A stretch of 64,000 nucleotides of DNA, from assembly GCF_000379625.1 (NCBI RefSeq), contig NZ_KB903218.1:1-64000 (forward strand), written 5' to 3'. Source of the DNA: Actinomycetospora chiangmaiensis DSM 45062. Lineage in GTDB: Bacteria; Actinomycetota; Actinomycetes; Mycobacteriales; Pseudonocardiaceae. The position numbers and the translations under genes were made by a program. Under the pieces are notes generated by a model. It had not been told where the DNA came from. It saw only the letters and a program-made list of their open reading frames with translations, and ran no database searches. Of the stretch, positions 43,926 to 52,384 are shown piece by piece; within the stretch, counting starts at the first letter, position 1; each line of letters begins with the position of its first letter.

Positions 43926-44534
43926 TTATCGCATCGCGTCCTCGACGATCGTCCCCATCTGCGGCAGGGCCGCGGTGATGCTGTCCGCGGCGCTCAGGCG
44001 GGCCAGGTTGTAGGTGACGCGGGCCCCGACGCTCGCAGAGGCCGCGGCGAACCGGTCGCTCACGCTCAGCAGGGCCGTGCCCACCGCCGGGGCGCGGTCG
44101 GCGAGGTAGCGGCCGAAGTCCCCGGACGCGCCGGTGGCCTTGTAGGCGTCCCACTGGGGCTGCAGGGCGTTGGCGTAGCCGACGAGCTGGCGGTCCATCA
44201 GGGCGCGCGCGGCGGCCGGATCGCCGCCGGACGCCGCGGCGAGGGACCGCGCGACGATGCCGCCCTCCTCGTTGGCGGTCGCGCCGACGGCGTCGGTCAA
44301 CCGGTCGACCACGGCGGTGCGCCGGGCGGGGTCGGTCAGCGTGGTGGCGAGCGAGCCCTCGGGTACGAGGAGGTCGCGGTCCTGGACCGGGTCGAGCGTG
44401 GTGGCGGTCGTGGTCGGCAGGACCGAGGTGGTCACCACCGGAGCGACGGCGCTGACCGCCGCGACGGCGAGGCCGGCGACGAGGAGTGATCGGACGCGGA
44501 GGGAGGTCGGGCTGGATGCGGAGTGTGATGTCAT
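43926..44534 (-). CDS. Secreted helical protein
   Basis: A 202-residue protein with a signal peptide (RSLLVAGLAVAAVSAVAPVV, about residues 15-34) and a mostly helical Ala-rich mature region. ATG 44534 has GGAG upstream. No family recognised; no Cys, and no cell-wall anchor. Confidence 0.65.
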   Translation of the reverse strand: MTSHSASSPTSLRVRSLLVAGLAVAAVSAVAPVVTTSVLPTTTATTLDPVQDRDLLVPEGSLATTLTDPARRTAVVDRLTDAVGATANEEGGIVARSLAAASGGDPAAARALMDRQLVGYANALQPQWDAYKATGASGDFGRYLADRAPAVGTALLSVSDRFAAASASVGARVTYNLARLSAADSITAALPQMGTIVEDAMR

Positions 44535-44700
44535 GAGCACGCTCCGAAGCGTGCAAAATCCCGGCCGGGCTACTCCGTTCGGACGAGTACGATCGCGATC
44601 GGCGGTCGTTCCCATGCGGTCGGCGGTGATCAGGTCACGGCATGATCTCCGAAGATGAGGAGGCGTCGTCACCGATCCGAGACCCGTCGTCGGGACGGTG

Positions 44701-45111
44701 TCAGAGCCTTTTGGTGAGGAAGTACTTGGCGTGGCCCGGCGGGTAGTCGATGAGCTCGCCGAACAGCCGGTAGCCGTGCGCCTCGTAGAAGGGGCGGGCC
44801 TGGAAGCTGTAGGTGTCGAGCCAGACGCCGCGGCATTCCCGACGACGGGCCTCGGCCTCCGCCGCGCGCAGCAGGGCCGAGCCCAGCCCGGTGCCGCGGT
44901 GGGACGCGTTGACCCAGAGCTGCTCGACGTAGAACCACGAGAAGTGCGTGTAGCCGGCGAGGCCGCCGACGAGCCCGTCGTCGTGCGCGAGGACCGCGAG
45001 GGTGCGGTAGCCGGCGTCGGGCCGCTCGGGGATCTCGGCGTGCAGCGCCGCCTTGAGGTCGGCGATGTCGTCGTACGACGGGTCGTCGGTGACGGTGAGC
45101 GGGAGGGCCAC
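44701..45111 (-). CDS. GNAT-family N-acetyltransferase
   Basis: A 136-residue acetyl-CoA-dependent transferase. Landmarks: LAVLAHDDGLVGGLAGYTHF (strands 3-4), VEQLWVNASHRGTGLGSALLRAAE (acetyl-CoA-binding loop, RGTGLG) and YEAHGYRLFGELIDYPPG (strands 6-7, family-typical). GTG 45111 marks where homologous-looking sequence begins; a longer form from 45159 is possible. Substrate unknown. Confidence 0.85.
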   Translation of the reverse strand: MALPLTVTDDPSYDDIADLKAALHAEIPERPDAGYRTLAVLAHDDGLVGGLAGYTHFSWFYVEQLWVNASHRGTGLGSALLRAAEAEARRRECRGVWLDTYSFQARPFYEAHGYRLFGELIDYPPGHAKYFLTKRL

Positions 45112-45163
45112 GCGGCGATGGTGGCAGGCGCCGACGGCCGGGTGCCGTCGGCGCCTCACCGGA

Positions 45164-45697
45164 TCAGGCGGCCTTCGCCGCGGGGGCCTTCGCGGACGAG
45201 GTCGTCGCGCCCATGAGCTTGCCGACCAGGATGCTGCCGACCCAGCCGTAGAGCCCGCCGATCACGAACGACACGAGCATCACGGTGAACGGGCCGGTCT
45301 TGAACGCGAAGTCGGTGCCCGAGGCGCTCGTGAGCAGGCCCCACCCGACGGTCATGGCGAAGGCGACGACGGCACCCGGGACGAATTCGAGCAGGGGCAC
45401 GAGTGCGCCGAGAATGAGGATCGCGGTGCCGACGCCTACCACGACGCCGGTCAGCGCCGCGCCCGACGCGAGGCCCGCGACGATGAGCGTGATCGTGCCC
45501 ATCACCACGCCCCACACGTTCGCGGGCAGCGACTTCTTCAGCGCGGGCAGATCCCCGCCGGCCGCGAAATAGCATGCGGCCCCCATGAACGTGGCCGGCA
45601 CGAACAGGCCGAGCGCGGCCAGCGGGCCGACGTAGAGCCAGGTCAGGATGCCGCCGACGACGCCGACGACGATCGCGAGAGCAACGGGCAGTTTCAC
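45164..45697 (-). CDS. DUF1097-family integral membrane protein
   Basis: A 177-residue polytopic protein with about six short helices rich in Gly, Val and Ala (LPVALAIVVGVVGGILTWLY, then NVWGVVMGTITLIVAGLASG). The length and glycine-rich helices match small DUF1097 membrane proteins. GTG 45697 follows AAGGAG; upstream codons in frame lack support. Function of the family is unknown. Confidence 0.75.
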   Translation of the reverse strand: MKLPVALAIVVGVVGGILTWLYVGPLAALGLFVPATFMGAACYFAAGGDLPALKKSLPANVWGVVMGTITLIVAGLASGAALTGVVVGVGTAILILGALVPLLEFVPGAVVAFAMTVGWGLLTSASGTDFAFKTGPFTVMLVSFVIGGLYGWVGSILVGKLMGATTSSAKAPAAKAA

Positions 45698-46148
45698 GGG
45701 AAGGGCTCCTTCTGACGCAGCCACGCATACGCCGAGTGGCCGAGAAGTGTGCGGTCATGTCGCAGCGTGCAGGGGAGCAACCGGGCGAACAATGCACACT
45801 GGACGTTGTCACGACGTGTTTTCCGGACGACATGCTCTCGACATCGATCCCGCCATTCCTGCGACACAGGTAACGGCTTCGGTGTCTCTGCGAGGTGTGG
45901 ATGTCAACGCGGTATCGCACGGACTACCGCCGTGGGTCCAATGTTTCGCGGCACGGCGTCGTCGGGGGGTCGGACGTTCCCGACGAGTCGCTGGGCCACG
46001 GCGAAGCGGGTCGGCGCAACCGAGTCGTGGTGACTCGGTCCGAGGGGAGCGCTTTCGACCGGGGGCCGCCGTTACGCGCCGTGAGGCGACCGACCACGGA
46101 CGCCGGGACCGTGTCCGACGGAGACGGTGCCGGCGTGGTGGTCGACGC
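45698..46148. other. Intergenic stretch, no gene seen
   Basis: 451 bases between two minus-strand genes. Open frames here are Arg/Ser/Thr-rich shadows with no domain. It should contain the promoter for the DUF1097 gene near its left end. One partial copy of the dispersed CCCGACGA motif lies near 45978. Confidence 0.45.
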
Positions 46149-46829
46149 TCAGCGGCGCGTCATCACGTCGGTGCGCGGCTCGCGGTAGTCCTGCCGGGCC
46201 TGCGCGGCCTGCATCTCCCGGTCGGCGCGGCGGCCGCGACCCACGGCGTAGGCGCCGCCGCCGACGAGCGTGATCGCTCCGGCCGCGCCGAGGGCCCAGG
46301 GAAGGACGTCGGAACCGGCCGGGTCGACCGCGGCGCCCGCGTCGGTGCTGCCGGCCCCGGAGGTACCCGACTGCCCCGAAGTACCGGAGCTGTGGCCGCC
46401 GTGGTGCGCCGGGACCGGCGGCGGCACCGTGCCGCTCACGGTGAGCCTGGCGCTGACGGTCCCCGCCGAGGACGACGCGGTGACCGTGTACGTCCCGGCC
46501 TTCGTCCCGTTCGCGACCGTCGCCGACCCGGAGAACGCCTCGGGGTTCGTCCGCGACAGCGTCGCCGGCCCCGCGAAGGCGGACGAGGTGACGCTGATCG
46601 GGCCGGTCGCGGTCGAGGCGGCGGCCTCCGCGAATGAGCCGGAGAAGGTGATCCGCGCGCCGGGCTTCACCGACGTCGCGGAGAGCATGAGGTCGCCCGG
46701 CTCGCTCGCGGCCGTGACGGCGGAGGTGTCGGCCGCCGGGGTGACGGTGTCGGCGAGGGCGACGCCCGTGCCGGCGAACGTGAGGGCGCCGGCGACGAGG
46801 GTGGCGACGGCGATCCGGGTGAGACGCAT
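46149..46829 (-). CDS. Secreted surface protein with Ig-like domain and C-terminal membrane anchor
   Basis: A 226-residue protein with signal peptide MRLTRIAVATLVAGALTFAGTG. A beta-rich Ig-like domain follows (PGDLMLSATSVKPGARITFSG to ARLTVSG), then a His/Gly/Ser/Thr linker and a C-terminal helix LPWALGAAGAITLVGGGAYAVG with a basic stop-transfer tail. It lacks an LPxTG motif, so it is anchored by the helix. ATG 46829 follows GGGAG. Likely a structural surface protein. Confidence 0.8.
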   Translation of the reverse strand: MRLTRIAVATLVAGALTFAGTGVALADTVTPAADTSAVTAASEPGDLMLSATSVKPGARITFSGSFAEAAASTATGPISVTSSAFAGPATLSRTNPEAFSGSATVANGTKAGTYTVTASSSAGTVSARLTVSGTVPPPVPAHHGGHSSGTSGQSGTSGAGSTDAGAAVDPAGSDVLPWALGAAGAITLVGGGAYAVGRGRRADREMQAAQARQDYREPRTDVMTRR

Positions 46830-47176
46830 GACGTGCTCCCGAGGGTGGGGGGAGGCGGAGCGGGAGGTCCTGGTGGGCGCGTCCCGTGCTGACAGGACAG
46901 AACTCTGCCGCCGCGACCGACCTCGTTCCGTCCCCCGAGGAGCCGGTCCCGGGGACGACATCGCCGTCCCCCGACGGGGGGACAGGCCGGCCACGCGGCC
47001 CTCCGACCTGTGACCTCGCCGGGACACGGATGACGTTCGCGACCAGACCGGGACGCACCGTGACAGTGATCCTGAAGAAAGACCGTTGCCGGTAACGGCG
47101 TCACTCGTTCGTGCGAATGAGGTCTCGTCCGTGTCCGACATAAACGTGCTGATTCACTGGACCGGGGGTCCCCTGG
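46830..47176. other. Promoter-bearing region between the surface-protein gene and the exopolysaccharide operon
   Basis: 347 bases between divergent units. It holds inverted repeats at 46929-46983 and should carry both promoters. No gene is supported. Confidence 0.5.
46929..46983. promoter_or_regulatory. Clustered GC hairpins upstream of the surface-protein gene
   Basis: GTCCCCC and GGGGGAC around 46966-46983 form a perfect 7-base stem with a 4-base loop. Just beside it GTCCCCCG and CCGGGGAC (46929-46955) form a second, imperfect one. The cluster is about 100-150 bases upstream of the ATG of the minus-strand surface-protein gene. It could be a regulatory leader or a terminator. Confidence 0.35.
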
Positions 47177-47299
47177 ATGCATGAACCCGCCGTTGTGCTC
47201 TCCGAGCTCAACGAGGTGCCCCGGCGGCTGGTGGACGCCTACGTCGCGGACCAGGGCGACACCGGGTCGCTGTTCCACCGCACGCTGGGAGTGATGTGA
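47177..47299 (+). pseudogene. 40-codon remnant of an alkaline-phosphatase-superfamily-like gene
   Basis: An open frame of 40 codons (VVLSELNEVPRRLVDAYV near its start) that looks like the N-terminal strand and helix of phosphodiesterase/alkaline-phosphatase-superfamily proteins often found in polysaccharide loci. It stops after GVM, in a GTGA overlap with the first glycosyltransferase. It is either a truncated gene remnant or a short coupling peptide for the operon. The family resemblance rests on one motif only. Confidence 0.45.
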
Positions 47300-48591
47300 C
47301 GCGTCGTCTCGAGGTCCGCATCCTGGGACTCAACTACGCGCCCGAACCCACGGGGATCGCGCCGTACACGACGGGTATGGCCCGGTTCCTCGCCGACGCG
47401 GGGCACCGCGTCGAGGTGGTCACCGGCCTCCCGCACTACCCGCAGTGGTCCCTGGCCGACGGGTACCTGCGGCAGCGCCTCCACGAGCGGGACGGCAACG
47501 TCCGCATCACCCGCGTGACCCACCCCATCCCGGCCCGCCCCACCGGCCGCGCCCGGATCGCGATGGAGGCGGCGTTCGCCGCGCAGGCGGCGCTCGTCCC
47601 GGGACCGCGACCCGACGTCGTGATCGCGGTGAGCCCGGCCCTGCTGACGGTCGGTGCCGCGCTCCGGTACCGCTCGCAGGGATCCGCGGTCGGCGTCGTC
47701 GTGCAGGATCTCTACGGCCGTGCCGCGGTCGAGGCCGGCGTCCTCACCGGCCGCGAGGCCGCCGCGACCGCCGCCCTCGAGCGCCGGCTGCTCGGCGCCG
47801 CCGACGGCGTGGTCGCGATCCACGAGCGGTTCCGCCGGTCGCTGGTGGACCTCGGCGTCGAGGACCGGCGCATCACGACGATCCGCAACTGGACCCACGT
47901 CGGCGCCGCCACCGGCGACCCGGTCGCCCTGCGCCGGGCGCTGGGCTGGCGCGACGACGAGGTCATCGCCCTGCACGCGGGGAACATGGGCGTGAAGCAG
48001 GGCCTCGAGAACGTGGTGCGGGCCGCGCACCTCGCGGACCGCCGCGGGCTCCCGGTGCGCTTCGTGCTCCTCGGCGACGGCCACCAGCGCGGTCACCTGG
48101 AGGCCCTCGGGTGCGGCGTCGAGCGCCTGCAGTTCCTCGACCCGCTGCCCGACGGCGAGTTCGAGACCGCCCTGCGCGCCGCCGACGTCCTCGTCCTCAA
48201 CGAGCGCGCCGAGATCGCCGAGATGTGCGTGCCCTCGAAGCTGACGTCGTACTTCGCCTCGGGACGACCCGTCGTCGGCGCGACCGGCCCGCACAGCGCC
48301 GCGACCGCCGAGATCACCGCCTCCGAGGGCGGCATCACCGTCACCGCGGACGACCCGGCCGCCCTGCTCGGCGCCGTCCTCGGCATCGTCGACGACGAGG
48401 AGGAGGCCCTCGCGACGGGCCTGCGCGGCGAGCTGTTCGCCCGCGACTTCCTGCACGCCGACGCCGCCGCCGACGCCTACCTCGACTGGGTCGAGGGCCT
48501 CGCCGGGGTGCCCGTGGCCCCCGTGATCCCCGCCCGGCGCCGCCGCACGCTCCGTCGGCCGGCGCCGGTCCGGGAGCGGGAGGGCGCGTGA
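47296..48591 (+). CDS. WcaI-like GT4 glycosyltransferase
   Basis: A 431-residue GT-B glycosyltransferase at the head of the exopolysaccharide operon. The N-terminal signature LNYAPEPTGIAPYTTGMARFLADAGH and VVTGLPHYPQW match the WcaI/colanic acid type. The donor domain shows HAGNMGVKQGLENVVRAA and EIAEMCVPSKLTSYFASGRPV, the E-x7-type donor site. GTG 47296 follows GGGAG and overlaps a 40-codon upstream frame. The stop overlaps the next gene (GTGA). Confidence 0.88.
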   Translation: MTRRLEVRILGLNYAPEPTGIAPYTTGMARFLADAGHRVEVVTGLPHYPQWSLADGYLRQRLHERDGNVRITRVTHPIPARPTGRARIAMEAAFAAQAALVPGPRPDVVIAVSPALLTVGAALRYRSQGSAVGVVVQDLYGRAAVEAGVLTGREAAATAALERRLLGAADGVVAIHERFRRSLVDLGVEDRRITTIRNWTHVGAATGDPVALRRALGWRDDEVIALHAGNMGVKQGLENVVRAAHLADRRGLPVRFVLLGDGHQRGHLEALGCGVERLQFLDPLPDGEFETALRAADVLVLNERAEIAEMCVPSKLTSYFASGRPVVGATGPHSAATAEITASEGGITVTADDPAALLGAVLGIVDDEEEALATGLRGELFARDFLHADAAADAYLDWVEGLAGVPVAPVIPARRRRTLRRPAPVREREGA

Positions 48592-49748
48592 GGGTCGCCC
48601 TCGTGCACAGCTTCCACCACAGCGACGTCCCCAGCGGCGAGAACGTCGTCGTGAACGCCCAGGAGGAGGCGCTGCTCGCGGCCGGCCACGAGGTGGTCGT
48701 CGTCGCGCAGGACAACGACGAGCGCAGCCGGCGCCGCACCTACCCGCTCGAAGCGGCGGCCACGGTCGTCACCGGGTTCGGCCCGGACCCGAGCGAGATG
48801 CTGCGCCGGATCGCCCCGGACGTCGTCCACGTGCACAACCTGTTCCCGAACTTCAGCACCCGGTGGCTGGCGCGTTGGCAGGGGCCGTTGGTGGCGACGC
48901 TGCACAACTTCCGTCCGATCTGCCCCGCCGGGACGCTGCTGCGCGAGGGCCGGCGCTGCACCGACTGCACGCACACGCCCCGGGCTGCCGTCCGACACCG
49001 GTGTTTCCAGGACTCCCGGGTGGCGACGCTCCCGCTGGCGCTCGCCGGCCGTCGCGGCGCGGTCCACCACCCCGTGATCGCGCGGGCCGACCGGCTGATC
49101 ACGATCTCGGAGCGGGCCGCCGACGAGTACCGCGCGGTCGGCGTCGACTCCGCCCGGCTCGTCGTCGTGCCGAACGCCGTTCCCGACGACGAGCCGGGGC
49201 CGGTCCGCAGCGCGGTCGAGCACGAGATCGACCCGCGCTGGCTCTTCCTCGGCCGTCTCTCCGCCGAGAAGGGGCTCGCGGAGCTCCTCACGCGCTGGCC
49301 GATCGGCCTGCCACTGGACGTCATCGGCTCCGGCGGGCTCGAGGCCGACCTGCGTGCGAGCTGCGCCGACCGTCCGGAGGTCCGGTTCCTCGGCGCGATG
49401 TCCAACGTCGAGGTGCGCGCCCGCCTCGCCGGTTACACCGGCCTCGTCGTCCCGAGCCTGTGGGCCGAGGCCGGGCCGCCGTTGACCTACGTCGAGGCGC
49501 TCGCTGCGGGCGTGCCGGTCGTGGCGGTCGAGGGCAACGGCGCGGCGGACGACATCGCGCGGCACGGGACCGGGCTCGTCGTCGGGAAGGACGGAGACCC
49601 GACCGACCTCGCCGTCGCGCTGAAGGACGTCGCCAGGGACCGAACGCGGCTCTCGCCGCGGGCGCGCGCCGTCTACGAGCAGCACTTCTCCACCGGCGCC
49701 TGGGTGCGGGCGCTGACCGACGTCTACCGGGAGGCCGCGCGTGGCTGA
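48588..49748 (+). CDS. GT4 glycosyltransferase
   Basis: A 386-residue GT-B enzyme. The N-terminal domain has ALVHSFHHSDVPSGENVVV and DVVHVHNLFPNFSTRWLA. The donor domain has FLGRLSAEKGLAELL, and SLWAEAGPPLTYVEALAAGVPVV as the nucleotide-sugar site. Four Cys around CTDCTHTPRAAVRHRC form a small Cys-rich insert typical of this subgroup. Coupled by overlaps on both sides. Donor unknown. Confidence 0.87.
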   Translation: MRVALVHSFHHSDVPSGENVVVNAQEEALLAAGHEVVVVAQDNDERSRRRTYPLEAAATVVTGFGPDPSEMLRRIAPDVVHVHNLFPNFSTRWLARWQGPLVATLHNFRPICPAGTLLREGRRCTDCTHTPRAAVRHRCFQDSRVATLPLALAGRRGAVHHPVIARADRLITISERAADEYRAVGVDSARLVVVPNAVPDDEPGPVRSAVEHEIDPRWLFLGRLSAEKGLAELLTRWPIGLPLDVIGSGGLEADLRASCADRPEVRFLGAMSNVEVRARLAGYTGLVVPSLWAEAGPPLTYVEALAAGVPVVAVEGNGAADDIARHGTGLVVGKDGDPTDLAVALKDVARDRTRLSPRARAVYEQHFSTGAWVRALTDVYREAARG

Positions 49749-50490
49749 GGCGGGCGGCGGCACCTACGCCGCGATCCTGACCGACCTGCTCGACCGGGGC
49801 GTCATCACGCCGACCGACCCGATCCTCGTCCAGTTCGCGGGCGAGTTCGACGAGAAGACCACCGCCGAGCTCGGGCTCGTGAACTGCACGTTCTCCAACC
49901 TCGCGCCGGACTCGCCCTCCTCCCGGCTCGCGGAGGGACATCACGCCGACGCGCACCGGATGCCCTACGCCGACGGGTCGTTCGAGCACGTCATCGGACA
50001 CGCCGGGCTGCACCACTGCTCCCGACCGCACGAGGCGCTGCACGAGATGTACCGCATCGCGCGGTCGACGGTGGTCGCGGTGGAGAACCAGGACTCGCCG
50101 CTCATGCGCACGGCCTGCGCCCTCGGGCTGGCCGGGGTCTACGAGCACGCGGCCGTCGCCGACGGCGGTGGCACCACCGGGGGCGTGGACGGCACCGGAG
50201 TGCCCAACTTCGTCTATCGCTGGACGCGGCACGAGGTGCGCAAGACGGTCGCGACCTTCGACCCCGGGCAGGTCGTGCCGATCGAGTTCCACGCCCGCTG
50301 GCTCATCGGCTCCGACCGGGCGCTCACCGCGTCGGTCCGCGCCGCGATCGGTGGCCGGGAACGCGTCATCGGCCTCGTCAACCGCGGTCTCAACGCGGTC
50401 GCCCGTCGGCAGGGCAACATCTTCGGCTTCACGATCCGCAAGGACCTGGCCACCCCGCACCCCTGGATCGTCCCGGAGGCCACGTCATGA
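49741..50490 (+). CDS. SAM-dependent methyltransferase (Methyltransf_11-like)
   Basis: A 249-residue class I methyltransferase. ADAHRMPYADGSFEHVIGHAGLHHC (motifs II-III) is clear. The glycine-rich motif I is divergent (LVQFAGEFDEKTTAELG), so cofactor binding is likely but not certain. Placed between glycosyltransferases and an acyltransferase, it may methylate a sugar residue of the polymer. GTG start overlapping the upstream gene by eight bases. Confidence 0.75.
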   Translation: MAEAGGGTYAAILTDLLDRGVITPTDPILVQFAGEFDEKTTAELGLVNCTFSNLAPDSPSSRLAEGHHADAHRMPYADGSFEHVIGHAGLHHCSRPHEALHEMYRIARSTVVAVENQDSPLMRTACALGLAGVYEHAAVADGGGTTGGVDGTGVPNFVYRWTRHEVRKTVATFDPGQVVPIEFHARWLIGSDRALTASVRAAIGGRERVIGLVNRGLNAVARRQGNIFGFTIRKDLATPHPWIVPEATS

Positions 50491-51170
50491 TCCGCTCGCG
50501 CCGGCTCCGCACCCTGGTCGCACTCCTCGCCATGGTCCTGCCGCGCCCGCTGCGGCGTCTCGCCCACACCCGGCTCCTGGGCTACCGCCTGCACCCGACG
50601 GCGCGGATCGGCCACTCCCTGATCGACGTCGACACCCTCGAGATGGGCGAGAACGCCGTGATCGGCCACCTCGTGATCATCCGCGGCTGCGAGGAGGTGC
50701 GGCTCGGCGACTGGTCGATCATCCAGATGCTGGTGTGGGTCAACTCGGTGCGCGCCGAGAAGGGCTACTTCCGCGACGTCGAGCGGCGACCCGCGCTGAT
50801 CCTGGGCCACAAGGCGCTCATCACCGCGATGCACTTCATCGACGCCTGCGACCTCGTCGAGCTCGAGGACTTCGCCTCGCTCGCGGGGTTCGGATCGCTC
50901 GTCCAGACGCACGCGGTCGACCTGGCGGACCTCAAGCAGAACTGCGCGCCGGTACGGATCAGCGAGTCGTCGCTGGTCGCGAGCCGGTCGACGCTGCTGC
51001 CAGGGGCCATCGTGCCGAGCTGCTCGATCGTGGCCGCCGGCTCGGTCGTCAACGGCAAGCTGGTCGGTCACCACCTCTTCGGAGGCGTCCCCGCCAAGCC
51101 GCTACGCGAGACCGACCTGACCTGGGCCTGCTTCAACCGGCCCCGCGACGGCGCGCCCGGCGCCTGGTGA
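50487..51170 (+). CDS. Left-handed beta-helix acyltransferase
   Basis: A 227-residue hexapeptide-repeat transferase. An N-terminal basic helix (about 1-30) is followed by a coil with repeats around ARIGHSLIDVDTLEMGENAVIG and SSLVASRSTLLPGAIVPSCSIVAAGS. The end GGVPAKPLRET is the usual family cap. Likely acetylates or otherwise acylates the repeating unit. Overlaps the methyltransferase stop by four bases. Confidence 0.82.
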   Translation: MIRSRRLRTLVALLAMVLPRPLRRLAHTRLLGYRLHPTARIGHSLIDVDTLEMGENAVIGHLVIIRGCEEVRLGDWSIIQMLVWVNSVRAEKGYFRDVERRPALILGHKALITAMHFIDACDLVELEDFASLAGFGSLVQTHAVDLADLKQNCAPVRISESSLVASRSTLLPGAIVPSCSIVAAGSVVNGKLVGHHLFGGVPAKPLRETDLTWACFNRPRDGAPGAW

Positions 51171-51175
51171 GGGGG

Positions 51176-52384
51176 ATGAAGCGCTCCGCGCTCGGCGTCG
51201 CCGACCAGGTCGTCAGCTCCGGCAGCAACTACCTCACGGCGTTCCTCGCCTCGCTGGTGCTCGCGCCCGTCGACTTCGGCGCGTTCGTCCTGGCCTACGC
51301 GGTGGTGACGGTGCTGCTCGCGGCCACCCGGGCGGTCGTCGGTGAGCCGCTGCTCGCCCACCTGCCGACGGTCGAGGGTTCCCGACGACGGGGCCTGGGC
51401 GCCTCCGCGCTCGCACTCGCCCTCCTGCTCGGCCTGGCCTCGGCGCTGGTGTGTGCGGCCGGCGGCGCGTGGTTCGAGGCGCTCCTCGTGTTCGCGGCCT
51501 GGATGCCGGCCGCGCTCGTCGCCGACGCCGCGCGCTTCGTGCTGCTCGCGGGCCGCGACACGGGGCGGGCGTTCGTGGTCGACACGGTGTGGGTCGTCGT
51601 GCAGCTCGCGGTGCTCGGCGGGGTGCTGGCGTGGGGCACGTGGTCGATCGGGTGGCTCGCCGCGGCGTGGGGCCTCGGGGCGGTCGCGGCCGTCGGCGCG
51701 TTCCTCGTGGTCGCGCCCGAGCGGGTCGCCGACCCCCGCGCGTGGTGGGCGGAGTCGCGCTACCTCTCGGGCTGGTTCACGGCGACCTCGGTCCTCGGTC
51801 AGGTCCAGATCTACCTCGTCCTGCTGCTCGCCGGGGCCGTGCTCCTCGCCGTCGACACCGCCGGGCTGCGCGCCGTGCAGCTGATGGTGTTCCAGCCGGT
51901 CGTCACCCTCATGGCGGCGCTGCTGGTGCTGCTGACCCCGCCGATGGCCGCGTGCTCGGCGGCCGGTGACCTCGCCGGGCTCCGCCGGGCCCGCGGTACC
52001 GCGCTCCGGGCGATGGCGCTGCTCGGGGTGCTGGCGCTGCTCGCGATCCCGTTGCGGCACGTGCTGCTCGGGACGTTCTTCCCGCGCTACACCGCGTACG
52101 CCGCGCTCGTCGCGCCGATCGCCCTGCAGACGGCGGTCGGCGCGCTGACCGTGCCGTTCCAGGCTCAGATCCGGGGGTTCCGCCGCGGCCGGGCGCTGTT
52201 CGTCCAGCAGCTCGTCCAGGCGGGCGCGCTCCTCGGGTGCGCCGGGGTCGGGCTCACGCTCGGCGGGGTGGTGGGCCTCGCGTGGGGCCTGGCGGTCGCG
52301 ACCGTGATCGCCCTCGTCGCCATCGTCGCGCGGGCGCTCCGGCTGGAGCGACCCGCCGTCGGGAAGGCCGTGGTGGTGGCGTGA
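51176..52384 (+). CDS. Wzx-like flippase of the exopolysaccharide operon
   Basis: A 402-residue polytopic protein with about 12 helices (ADQVVSSGSNYLTAFLASLVLAP at the start), of the MOP/Wzx type. It likely exports the lipid-linked repeat unit made by this operon. ATG 51176 follows TGAGGGGG. Its stop overlaps the next gene. It is the third flippase in the window, divergent from the other two. Confidence 0.8.
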   Translation: MKRSALGVADQVVSSGSNYLTAFLASLVLAPVDFGAFVLAYAVVTVLLAATRAVVGEPLLAHLPTVEGSRRRGLGASALALALLLGLASALVCAAGGAWFEALLVFAAWMPAALVADAARFVLLAGRDTGRAFVVDTVWVVVQLAVLGGVLAWGTWSIGWLAAAWGLGAVAAVGAFLVVAPERVADPRAWWAESRYLSGWFTATSVLGQVQIYLVLLLAGAVLLAVDTAGLRAVQLMVFQPVVTLMAALLVLLTPPMAACSAAGDLAGLRRARGTALRAMALLGVLALLAIPLRHVLLGTFFPRYTAYAALVAPIALQTAVGALTVPFQAQIRGFRRGRALFVQQLVQAGALLGCAGVGLTLGGVVGLAWGLAVATVIALVAIVARALRLERPAVGKAVVVA

